20,806 nt of DNA from NCBI GenBank assembly GCA_020851015.1, contig JADZDN010000389.1, forward strand, positions 1 through 20,806, read 5' to 3'. The translations under genes were made by a program, and so were the position numbers. This DNA comes from Alphaproteobacteria bacterium (GTDB lineage Bacteria; Pseudomonadota; Alphaproteobacteria; JAEULC01). Shown here in pieces: positions 1 to 7,220 of the stretch (its first letter is position 1; every line of letters begins with the position of its first letter). The notes beneath the pieces are model-generated. The model saw only the letters and a program-made list of their open reading frames with translations. It searched no databases and was not told the DNA's origin.

Positions 1-1381
1 CGGGCCCGCCATAAGACCCGCCCGATGTGAGCGGGTCGCTGGGCGCGAACAGCCCGGCCGGCCGGAACAGCAGCACCAGCACCAGCACCGCGAACACCGC
101 CGCGTCGCGCCAGGCGCCGTCGAGATATCCCGCCCACAGCGCCTCGACCTGGCCGATGACGAGGCCGCCGACCAGCGCGCCGGCGAACGAGCCGATGCCG
201 CCCAGCAGCGCCGCGGTCAGCGCCTTGAAGCCGAACATCACGCCCATCTGCGCGCCCGCCTCGCCATAGTGCAGCATCAGCGCCGCGCCGGCGGCGGCGG
301 CCAGCGCGGCCCCGCCGGCATAGGTCAGCGCGACGACCCGCGTCACGTCGACGCCCAGCAGCGCCGACATGCGCGGATCGTCGGCGGCGGCGCGATAGGA
401 CCGGCCCAGCGCCGTGCGGTGAAGGATCCAGCCCTGGGCCAGGGACAGCGCCACCGCCATCAGCACGACCGCGACCTGCGAGAAGGTCAGCGACACGGCG
501 AAACCGCCGGCGGCGAAGAACGGCAGCTTGCCCGGCAGCAGGCTCGGCAGCCACCGCCCATGGCCGCCCTGGGTCAGGCGAAGGAATTCCTGCAGGAAGA
601 TCGAAAGCCCGATCGCCGCGATCAGCGCCGTCTGGGTGTCCGATCCGCGCATCGGGCGGAAGACCGTGCGGTCGATCCAGTATCCGCCCAGCCCGCCGAT
701 CAGCATCGCGAAGGGCAGGCCCAGCCCCACGACGGCCGCCAGCCCCGCCTGGCCCGCCATGACCAGCGCGCCATAGGAAAGGCTGGTCATGAAGGCGCCG
801 ATCGCCAGCAGCTCGCCATAGGCGAACTGGATGTGGCGCGTGACGCCATAGACCAGCGTATAGCCGACCGCGACCAGGGCGATCACGGACCCGACGACCA
901 GCCCGTTCAACACCTGCTGCACCAGGTAGGCGAGGTGCAGCCCCAACGGCCAGCGCGGATGCGGCGCGTCCTGGTCCAGCAGCTGCGGCGGCATTTCCTG
1001 GCCCAGCCAGCGATGCAGCAGGATCAGCTTGACGCGCGACAGCGGCTTGCCGTCGACCTCGACCGATATCAGCCCGAACCGCGCCGGATCGCCGGAGGGC
1101 GGCGCGAAAACGCAGAGCAGGTGATGCTCCTCGTCGAGCCTGGGTCCCGTCGGCTTGACGCGATAGCGCAGCACCACGCCGTTGTGCGACACCGGGTCGG
1201 ACTCGACGCCCGTCACCTGCGGCGCGGCCTCCGCCGGCAGCAGGGCCTCGAGGATCTGCCGGCACACATCCTCGCGCGGCGCTTGCGCGCAGCCGGCGAG
1301 CAGCGCCGCCAGGGCGACAAGGAGCAGCGGAAGCCGCCCGCGGCGCCGGGCGGCACGGCGCCTGTCCGGCGCGACCTTCAC
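1..1381 (-). CDS. LivH-type branched-chain amino-acid ABC transporter permease with lipoprotein-like N-terminal extension (3' end off the window)
   Basis: An inner-membrane permease of the BPD_transp_2/LivH family, which normally pairs with LivM, LivG/F and a periplasmic binding protein to import branched-chain amino acids, amides or urea. About 460 residues are visible; the C-terminus lies left of base 1. The permease core begins near residue 152 and carries family hallmarks: FLQEFLRLTQG and a cytoplasmic loop with RAAADDPRMSALLGVDV. The GTG start at 1381 is chosen because GGAG lies 9 bases upstream. Before the core there is an arginine-rich stretch, a hydrophobic segment ending in LLAGC (lipobox, Cys31), then about 120 soluble residues with two further cysteines (Cys40, Cys90). 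Ordinary LivH proteins start almost directly with the first membrane segment; UrtB-type permeases have an N-terminal extension, so a UrtB-like role is possible. The substrate cannot be read from the sequence. Confidence 0.87.
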   Translation of the reverse strand, partial: MKVAPDRRRAARRRGRLPLLLVALAALLAGCAQAPREDVCRQILEALLPAEAAPQVTGVESDPVSHNGVVLRYRVKPTGPRLDEEHHLLCVFAPPSGDPARFGLISVEVDGKPLSRVKLILLHRWLGQEMPPQLLDQDAPHPRWPLGLHLAYLVQQVLNGLVVGSVIALVAVGYTLVYGVTRHIQFAYGELLAIGAFMTSLSYGALVMAGQAGLAAVVGLGLPFAMLIGGLGGYWIDRTVFRPMRGSDTQTALIAAIGLSIFLQEFLRLTQGGHGRWLPSLLPGKLPFFAAGGFAVSLTFSQVAVVLMAVALSLAQGWILHRTALGRSYRAAADDPRMSALLGVDVTRVVALTYAGGAALAAAAGAALMLHYGEAGAQMGVMFGFKALTAALLGGIGSFAGALVGGLVIGQVEALWAGYLDGAWRDAAVFAVLVLVLLFRPAGLFAPSDPLTSGGSYGGP

Positions 1382-1526
1382 GCAGCCAAGCTCCAGATCA
1401 TGCCATGCAACCCCCGCCCCGCGGCCATTCCACCATTCTTTCCGGGAAACACAAGCCATTAGGAGAATATCAACCACGGGGAACGAGAATCGGGCATCCG
1501 AGCCCTGGGCCGCGGAATCGGCAGCC

Positions 1527-3224
1527 ATGAACCCGGCATTTTCCCCTATGCGCTCGACTGCGGCCTTGTTCGGCAGCCGCGGCGTCGCATCGCCATGGCT
1601 GTGGTTCGCCTTCGCCTGCCTCTTCGCGACCGCCGCCGCGCATGTCGATGCCGCCGGCCGGTTCGCGTCCATCGCCTGGGATGACGGCGCCATCACCCTC
1701 GGCTTCGCCCGCACGCTCGCGCGGCATGGCGAGATCCGGCCAAGCCTATGGTCGGACCGGGTCGAAGGCTACTCGACGCCCCTGTGGATGCTGATCAACG
1801 CGGGCGCCTATCGCGTCATCCAGAGCCCGGCCGGGCTGCTGCAATTCGCGACGTCGGCATCGCTGGCGCTGAACATCGCCAGCCTCGCGGCGCTGTTTGC
1901 GATCCTTCGCCGGTTCGCGCCGGTGGAAGTCGCAGGGCTGCTGGCCGCCGGCTGGGCGAGCCAGACGGTAAACTTCTACGAATCGGTCAACGGCATGGAG
2001 CACCCGCTGCTGGTGTTGCTGCTGCTGATCGCATTCCTAGGCTATCTCGACCGCGCCTCGCCGCGCCGTTACGCGGTCTATGCAGTCGCCTCGACTCTCG
2101 CCGTGACGGTGCGGTGGGAGGCCCTCTGGTTTCTGCTGCCGTTCGCGATCAACGTGGCGCGCGAGGACGGGCTGCGTCGCTTGTGGGCGCCCGAACACCT
2201 GTTGTGGGCGGCAGCCTTTCTGGGACTCACCGCGTTTCGCCTGGCCTATTTCGGCGACGTTCTGCCGAACACGATCGTGGCGAAGTCGAACTTTCCCTAT
2301 GCGGCGCTCGACATGGCAACCGCGGTAGGGTCGCGGATGGGGGCCGCGCTGGACATCGCGCTTCTGCTGTTCCCGCTGGTTGCGCTGACCGGCCTGCTCC
2401 ATGCCTGCTGTGGCGCAAACCGTCGATGGCGCGCGGCGCCCCCGCCGACGCGGCCGCGGCCAACGGGCGCTTTCGTCGCCGCCTTGGTCGTGGCCGCCGG
2501 CCTGGTCTTCAATATCGCGACGGGCCGGAATTTCGGCGCGCCGGCGCGCCTCTTCGCGCCGGCGCTGCCGCTGGCGTTCGTGTGCGCCGCGGCTTGCATC
2601 GGCCGCTGCTGGGCGGCGCCGTCCCCGGTTGTCCGGTTCGGCTTCATGGCGGCGCTGCTGGTCTTGAATGTCGCTGCCGTCCAGGGAGCCTATCGCGAAA
2701 TGGCCAGGCTGGACGCCCCGGCCTACATGCCGCAACTCACCGTCGCCAACGTCGCGTCGGTCGTCGCGCCGATCGACCGCATCCGCCGGCGCGCCGGCCG
2801 CGAGGCGATCACCGTGGCGGCGCCCGACATGGGCGGACTGACGCTCTATGGCGACCATCTTCGCATCGTCGACCTTGGGCTTTTGTGCAATCGCGACCTC
2901 GCACGCACCGGACTCGAAGGAATCGAGGCGATCGCGATCGAACGCGAGCAGGCGGATATCATCGAAGCCCACGCCTTTTGGAGCGCCGCGCTCGCCGATG
3001 CCGAACTGTTCTATGCGCTCTACAGGCCCGTCATCGTCCAGGGCATCCGCTTTTTCGTTCGCCGCAGCCTGCTGCCCCGGCTGGGCGCGATGCGCGAAGA
3101 GCCGTTCGGCCCCGACGGCGACACGCCCTATCTCGACAAGTCGCATTTCATCCATCGGCACTACCGCCCGCACGACCTTGCCATCAATCGGCGCTTCGGC
3201 ACCTTCCTCGTTCTCAACGAATAG
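1527..3224 (+). CDS. GT-C-type membrane glycosyltransferase, AftB-like family
   Basis: A polytopic membrane protein of 565 residues. After a first hydrophobic segment (about 22-40) it has an acidic pair in SIAWDDGAITLGFARTLA (Asp52-Asp53) and then DRVEGYSTPLWMLI (about 78-90). This pattern of an acidic pair followed by VEGxxxPLW is typical of GT-C enzymes related to the mycobacterial arabinofuranosyltransferase AftB, which use polyprenyl-phosphate sugars on the outer face of the membrane. The C-terminal motif RIVDLGLLCNRDLART (from 446) also matches that family. Several hydrophobic segments lie between about 95 and 400. The ATG at 1527 is taken as start because it precedes the first membrane segment; its ribosome site (GGAA, 9 bases upstream) is weak, and ATG 1548 is an alternative. 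No polysaccharide genes flank it, so donor and acceptor are unknown. Confidence 0.75.
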   Translation: MNPAFSPMRSTAALFGSRGVASPWLWFAFACLFATAAAHVDAAGRFASIAWDDGAITLGFARTLARHGEIRPSLWSDRVEGYSTPLWMLINAGAYRVIQSPAGLLQFATSASLALNIASLAALFAILRRFAPVEVAGLLAAGWASQTVNFYESVNGMEHPLLVLLLLIAFLGYLDRASPRRYAVYAVASTLAVTVRWEALWFLLPFAINVAREDGLRRLWAPEHLLWAAAFLGLTAFRLAYFGDVLPNTIVAKSNFPYAALDMATAVGSRMGAALDIALLLFPLVALTGLLHACCGANRRWRAAPPPTRPRPTGAFVAALVVAAGLVFNIATGRNFGAPARLFAPALPLAFVCAAACIGRCWAAPSPVVRFGFMAALLVLNVAAVQGAYREMARLDAPAYMPQLTVANVASVVAPIDRIRRRAGREAITVAAPDMGGLTLYGDHLRIVDLGLLCNRDLARTGLEGIEAIAIEREQADIIEAHAFWSAALADAELFYALYRPVIVQGIRFFVRRSLLPRLGAMREEPFGPDGDTPYLDKSHFIHRHYRPHDLAINRRFGTFLVLNE

Positions 3225-3284
3225 GAAAGGCCACGTGACGAAGCCGGTTTTTCCGTCGTAGGCTTGCGCCCGCGAGGGGGACCG

Positions 3285-4793
3285 ATGGTCGCGCGGGTTT
3301 GGACGGTGGCGTTCCAGGGGATCGACTGCCTGGACATCGACGTGCAGGTGCAGATCGCGCCGGGCATCGTCGGCTTCACCGTGGTGGGCCTGCCCGACAA
3401 GGCGGTGTCGGAGAGCCGCGAGCGGGTGCGCAGCGCGCTGGGCGCGATCGGCCTGGCGCTGCCGGCCAAGCGGATCACGGTCAACCTGTCGCCGGCCGAC
3501 GTGGTGAAGGAAGGCTCGCATTTCGACCTGCCGATCGCGATCGGCATCCTGGTCGCGATGGGCGTGCTCGATGCCGAGGAACTGCTTGGCTACACCGCGC
3601 TGGGCGAGCTGGCGCTGGACGGCGGCATCACGGCGGTGGCCGGCGTGCTGCCCGCCGCGATCGGCGCCAATGGCCAGGGGCGCGGCATCATCTGCCCGGC
3701 GGCGAACGGCGGCGAGGCGGCCTGGGCGGGCGAGATCGACGTGCTGGCGCCCCCTTCGCTGCTCTCGCTGATCAACCATTTCAAGGGCACGCAGATCCTC
3801 GCGCGGCCCGAGCCGCGCCTGGCCGAGGACGACGCGGCGATCCCCGACCTGCGCGACATCAAGGGCCAGGAGACGGCCAAGCGCGCGCTCGAGGTCGCGG
3901 CCGCCGGCGGGCACAACCTGCTGATGATCGGCCCGCCGGGCTCCGGCAAGTCGATGCTGGCCCAGCGCCTGCCCGGCCTGCTGCCGCCGCTCGCGCCGGG
4001 CGAGGCGCTGGAAGTGTCGATGGTGCAGTCCGTCGCCGGCGCGCTGCAGAACGGCCGCATCACGCGCCGCCGCCCCTTTCGCGACCCGCACCACTCGGCC
4101 TCGCTGCCCGCGCTGGTGGGCGGCGGCATCCGTGCCCGGCCGGGCGAGGTGTCGCTGGCCCATCGCGGCGTCCTGTTCCTCGACGAGTTGCCCGAGTTCC
4201 AGCGCCCCACGCTCGAGGCGCTGCGCCAGCCGATGGAATCCGGCCGCGCAGTGGTGGCGCGCGCCAACCACCATGTCGCCTATCCCGCGCGCTTCCAGCT
4301 CGTCGCCGCGATGAACCCGTGCCGCTGCGGGCACCTGGACGATGCGGCGCAGGCCTGCGCCAGGGCGCCGAAATGCGCGCAGGAATACCAGGCCAAGATC
4401 TCGGGCCCGCTGTTCGACCGCATCGACCTGCATGTCGACGTGCCGGCGGTCGCCGCCGCCGATCTTTCCCTGCCGCCGCCGGCCGAGGGCTCGGCCGAGG
4501 TGGCCCAGCGCGTGGCCCGCGCGCGCGCGGTGCAGGCCAAGCGCTACGAAGGCTATGGCATCGCGACCAACGCCGAGGCCGACGGCACCTTGCTGGAGGA
4601 AGTGGCGGGTCCGGACAAGGACGGGCGCGACCTGCTCAACAAGGCGGCGGAGAAGCTGAAGCTCAGCGCGCGCGGCTACCACCGCGTGATGCGCGTGGGA
4701 CGCACCCTGGCCGACCTCGACGGCAGCTTCCGCGTCGGCCGCCTGCACATCGCCGAGGCGCTGTCCTATCGCCGCATCGCGCCGGGGCGCTAG
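3285..4793 (+). CDS. comM: ComM/YifB-family AAA+ ATPase (Mg chelatase-like)
   Basis: A 502-residue protein, the normal length for ComM. Work on Vibrio and other species shows ComM to be a hexameric helicase that promotes branch migration during integration of transforming DNA; outside competent species its role is less clear. Visible features in order: an N-terminal ChlI-type domain beginning VARVWTVAFQGIDCLDIDV; Walker A GPPGSGKS at 216-223; Walker B VLFLDE at 296-301; the family signature NPCRCGH with further cysteines just downstream; and a C-terminal Mg-chelatase-like domain ending in SYRRIAPGR. The ATG at 3285 is preceded by GAGGGGG at good spacing; an in-frame TTG at 3264 has no such site. 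The gene lies 60 bases after the glycosyltransferase gene on the same strand and may share its transcript. A short hairpin without a T-run (4823-4837) follows. Confidence 0.95.
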   Translation: MVARVWTVAFQGIDCLDIDVQVQIAPGIVGFTVVGLPDKAVSESRERVRSALGAIGLALPAKRITVNLSPADVVKEGSHFDLPIAIGILVAMGVLDAEELLGYTALGELALDGGITAVAGVLPAAIGANGQGRGIICPAANGGEAAWAGEIDVLAPPSLLSLINHFKGTQILARPEPRLAEDDAAIPDLRDIKGQETAKRALEVAAAGGHNLLMIGPPGSGKSMLAQRLPGLLPPLAPGEALEVSMVQSVAGALQNGRITRRRPFRDPHHSASLPALVGGGIRARPGEVSLAHRGVLFLDELPEFQRPTLEALRQPMESGRAVVARANHHVAYPARFQLVAAMNPCRCGHLDDAAQACARAPKCAQEYQAKISGPLFDRIDLHVDVPAVAAADLSLPPPAEGSAEVAQRVARARAVQAKRYEGYGIATNAEADGTLLEEVAGPDKDGRDLLNKAAEKLKLSARGYHRVMRVGRTLADLDGSFRVGRLHIAEALSYRRIAPGR

Positions 4794-4963
4794 CGCAGGT
4801 CGCGACGACATCGCACGACCGCGCGGCGTTATGCCGCACGGAATTGCCGTCGGAAGCGTGACCGCAGCGCCGGGGCGGGTCGCGCCGTTCCTTGCATTGC
4901 CGGCATCGGCCGTCCTAGTGTTATGCGTCAGTCGGCAGGGCGCATTTTGAGGCATTGCCGAGC

Positions 4964-5893
4964 ATGGAGACGCGGGCTCTGCGCTATTTCCAGGCCGTGG
5001 CGGAATTCGGCAGCTACAGCCGCGGGTCCGAATTTCTGCGCATCTCCCAGCCTGCGGTCAGCCGCCAGGTCCGCCGGCTCGAGGAAGAACTGGGCAGCGC
5101 GCTGTTCGAGCGTCACGGCCAGGGCGTCACCCTGACCGAGGCCGGCCGCATCCTGCTGGAACGCAGCCAGGCGGTGTTGCGGCAACTGGAGCGCACGAAA
5201 GACGAAATACGCTCGGGCAAGGCCGGACCCTCGGGCACGATCTCGTTCGCCGTGCCGCCGGCCGCCGGCAATTTCCTGGTGCCCGAACTGGTGCGTCGCT
5301 TCAGCGCCGCATGCCCCAACGTCTTCCTGCGCATCGTCCCCGGATTCAGCGGGCATATCCACGAATGGCTGGTGCGCGGCCAGGTCGACCTGGCGTGCGC
5401 CCACGATCCGCTGCCGCAGCGGGGATTTGAGATAACGCCGCTCCTCAGCGAGGAAATCTTTCTTGCCGGCAAGCCCGGCACGCTGCCGCCCCGCCGCCGC
5501 CACATCAGCATCAAGGACCTGGCCGACCTGCCGCTTATCCTCCCCGGCCGCCCCAATGCTTCGCGCCGGCTGCTCGACAGCTGGGTGGCGCAGCACAGGA
5601 CCTCGCTTCATGTAAAGATCGAGGTCGACGATCATTCCGTGATCCGCGCCCTCGTCCGCCAGGGCGTGGGCTTCACCCTGCTGACCCGCGCCGCGGTCGA
5701 CGCGGAACTTGTTCATGGCGATGTGCAGGTTCTGCCGTTCCGCCCGCGCGCGACCTGGACGCTGGCGCTGATAATGTCCGCGGATGCCGCGCGCTCGGAC
5801 ATCGTGTCGATCTTCGCGCGCACGGTACGCGACGTTGCGCGCGAGCTTACGGCGGCGGGCGCGTGGCCCGGCCGGTCGCTCGATCAATCCTGA
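4964..5893 (+). CDS. LysR-family transcriptional regulator
   Basis: A 309-residue LysR-type regulator of standard length. Residues 1-60 form the winged helix-turn-helix (ALRYFQAVAEFGSYSRGSEF, then QPAVSRQVRRLEEELGSALF), followed by the linker helix and a substrate-binding domain from about residue 88 (GTISFAVPPAAGNFLVPELV) to 295. Such proteins bind DNA as tetramers and respond to a small-molecule effector. The ATG at 4964 is chosen over the in-frame TTG at 4955 because GAGG at 4949-4952 is 11 bases from the ATG but only 2 from the TTG. LysR regulators usually control a divergent neighbour; here upstream is comM in the same direction, while downstream the gene converges on an M24 amidohydrolase-like gene 18 bases away. 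The target and effector are therefore not evident. Confidence 0.93.
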   Translation: METRALRYFQAVAEFGSYSRGSEFLRISQPAVSRQVRRLEEELGSALFERHGQGVTLTEAGRILLERSQAVLRQLERTKDEIRSGKAGPSGTISFAVPPAAGNFLVPELVRRFSAACPNVFLRIVPGFSGHIHEWLVRGQVDLACAHDPLPQRGFEITPLLSEEIFLAGKPGTLPPRRRHISIKDLADLPLILPGRPNASRRLLDSWVAQHRTSLHVKIEVDDHSVIRALVRQGVGFTLLTRAAVDAELVHGDVQVLPFRPRATWTLALIMSADAARSDIVSIFARTVRDVARELTAAGAWPGRSLDQS

Positions 5894-5911
5894 CGGCGCG
5901 GCCGGTCCGGC

Positions 5912-7069
5912 TCATTCGACGACGATGAAGTCGCGCGAATGGCGCGAGATGCGCTCGGCGCCGGCGTCGGTCACCAGCACCGTTTCGGTAATGCGCGCGC
6001 CCAGGCGCTCTTCGCCGATGAAGATCGGCGGCACGACGGAAAAAACCATGCCGGCCTCCAGCGTGTACCGGCTGCCGCCGAAGATCTGGATCGGTTCGCC
6101 CCAATAGGGCGGAAAGCCCGGCGCCACGCCGTAGGCCGTGGTGTGGCAGCGATGGCGGTCGAAGCCGGCTTCCGCGATGACCCGCTTGGCCGCCTCGTGC
6201 GGCACGGTCGCGGCGACGCCGGGCCGCATCGCCGCGATGCAGGCGTCGCCGGCGCGCCGGACGACCGCGTGCAATTCGCGCATCCGCGCGGACGGCTCGC
6301 CCAGGCTGAACATCCGCCCGATGGTCGCGGTATAGCGGTTGTAGGCGGCGCCGAATTCGACGTTGCCGGCCTCGCCGCGTCCCAGCCGCCGCGCGGTCGG
6401 AGAACCGTGCGAAAAACCCAGGCGGTCGCCGGTCACCAGGTTGATCGCGCTGGCCGGCAATCCGCCGCCCGCGCTCAGCATGGCCTGGTAGACGGCGCCG
6501 GCGATCTCGAGTTCGCTGCGGCCTTCGGCGATCGTCCGCACGCAGGCGTCCATGCCCAGATCGGCGATTCGCCCCGCCTCGCGGACCATCGCGATCTCGC
6601 GCGGGGACTTCACCATCTTCAGGTCGTGGATCAGGTTGTCCGGCTCGGCGACCAACGCCGCGCCCAGCATGTCCTTGACGCGGACATAGTGCCGGGGGTG
6701 GAGGTAGTAGGCGGGAACCTCCATGCCGACGCGCTGGCGGCGCAGCCCCAGCCAATCGGCCACCCGGCCGAACGCTTCGATCGGGTCCTCCGGCTCGCCG
6801 CCGCCCCAGATGCGCAGGTCTTCGACCAAGGAATCCTGCAGCATCTCGTTGCGCTCGGCGTCGCGCGTGAACATCACCAAGGGCTTCGCGTCGGCGGAAA
6901 CCAGCAGGCACTGGAAGGACTGGAAGCTTTTCGCGTCCGTGCCGATCAGCCAGTGCATCGACACGGGATGGAACACGATTAGCCAGTCAAGCCTGGCGTC
7001 CGCGATGGCACGACGCACCCGGGCCAGACGCAGGGAAAACTCTTCCGGCGGAAAATCGTGCTTGGACAA
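5912..7069 (-). CDS. M24-family creatinase/ectoine-hydrolase-like amidohydrolase
   Basis: A 385-residue protein with the two-domain creatinase layout: N-terminal domain 1-145 and pita-bread catalytic domain 150-385. It looks closest to the creatinase/ectoine hydrolase (DoeA/EutD) branch rather than true Xaa-Pro aminopeptidases. In metal-dependent M24 enzymes the strand pair carries two Asp ligands; here it reads NVEFGAAYNRYTATIGRMF (about 237-254), with Glu239 and Thr249 at those places, much like the metal-free creatinase branch. His221 in GFSHGSPTARR is the candidate catalytic histidine. ITETVLVT keeps the late glutamate. The start is TTG at 7069, supported by AGGAGA about 6 bases upstream and the lack of a closer ATG. 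It converges on a LysR gene. The substrate is probably a small amide or cyclic compound, not certain. Confidence 0.85.
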   Translation of the reverse strand: MSKHDFPPEEFSLRLARVRRAIADARLDWLIVFHPVSMHWLIGTDAKSFQSFQCLLVSADAKPLVMFTRDAERNEMLQDSLVEDLRIWGGGEPEDPIEAFGRVADWLGLRRQRVGMEVPAYYLHPRHYVRVKDMLGAALVAEPDNLIHDLKMVKSPREIAMVREAGRIADLGMDACVRTIAEGRSELEIAGAVYQAMLSAGGGLPASAINLVTGDRLGFSHGSPTARRLGRGEAGNVEFGAAYNRYTATIGRMFSLGEPSARMRELHAVVRRAGDACIAAMRPGVAATVPHEAAKRVIAEAGFDRHRCHTTAYGVAPGFPPYWGEPIQIFGGSRYTLEAGMVFSVVPPIFIGEERLGARITETVLVTDAGAERISRHSRDFIVVE

Positions 7070-7099
7070 ACGGCTTCTCCTCGGCTTCCGTGGACGCGG

Positions 7100-7130
7100 A
7101 GTCTAGCACGACGGCCATCTGGGAGGACCG
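7100..7130 (-). promoter_or_regulatory. possible promoter of the M24 gene (extended -10)
   Basis: On the minus strand TGCTAGACT (7108 to 7100) resembles an extended -10 element, with four of six matches to TATAAT plus the TG. No convincing -35 is seen. Transcription from here would give a leader of roughly 25 bases before the TTG start. It lies just after the terminator of the preceding gene, so the M24 gene needs its own promoter near here. Confidence 0.3.
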
Positions 7131-7156
7131 CGCCGGCGACGCTGGGCGCCGGACGC

Positions 7157-7207
7157 AAAAGAAAACGCGACGCTCACCGGCGGTCCTGGCCACCGGTGAG
7201 CGTCGCG
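7157..7207 (-). terminator. intrinsic terminator of the aminotransferase-like gene
   Basis: A perfect inverted repeat, GCGACGCTCACCGG at 7167-7180 and its complement at 7193-7206, extended by one more pair (7166/7207), leaves a 12-base loop. Reading the minus strand, the stem is followed by TTTTCTTTT (7165 to 7157). It starts about 14 bases after the stop codon of the gene at 7221-8678 and has the full form of a Rho-independent terminator, so that gene and the downstream M24 gene are probably separate transcripts. Confidence 0.9.
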
Positions 7208-7220
7208 CGCGCGAACTACG

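Noticed and set aside
269..1462. Plus-strand open frame of about 400 codons at the left end
   Set aside because: It is opposite the LivH-type permease frame, which has clear family motifs and membrane segments; the plus-strand product is low-complexity.
4892..4926. Promoter-like sequence before the LysR gene (TTGCAT or TTGCCG with TAGTGT or TTATGC)
   Set aside because: The -10 matches are poor and several spacings are possible, so no single promoter can be supported.
2037..4955. A minus-strand open frame of about 970 codons
   Set aside because: It is antisense to the GT-C and comM genes, both clearly supported, and its product is low-complexity and Arg/Gln-rich with no recognisable domain.
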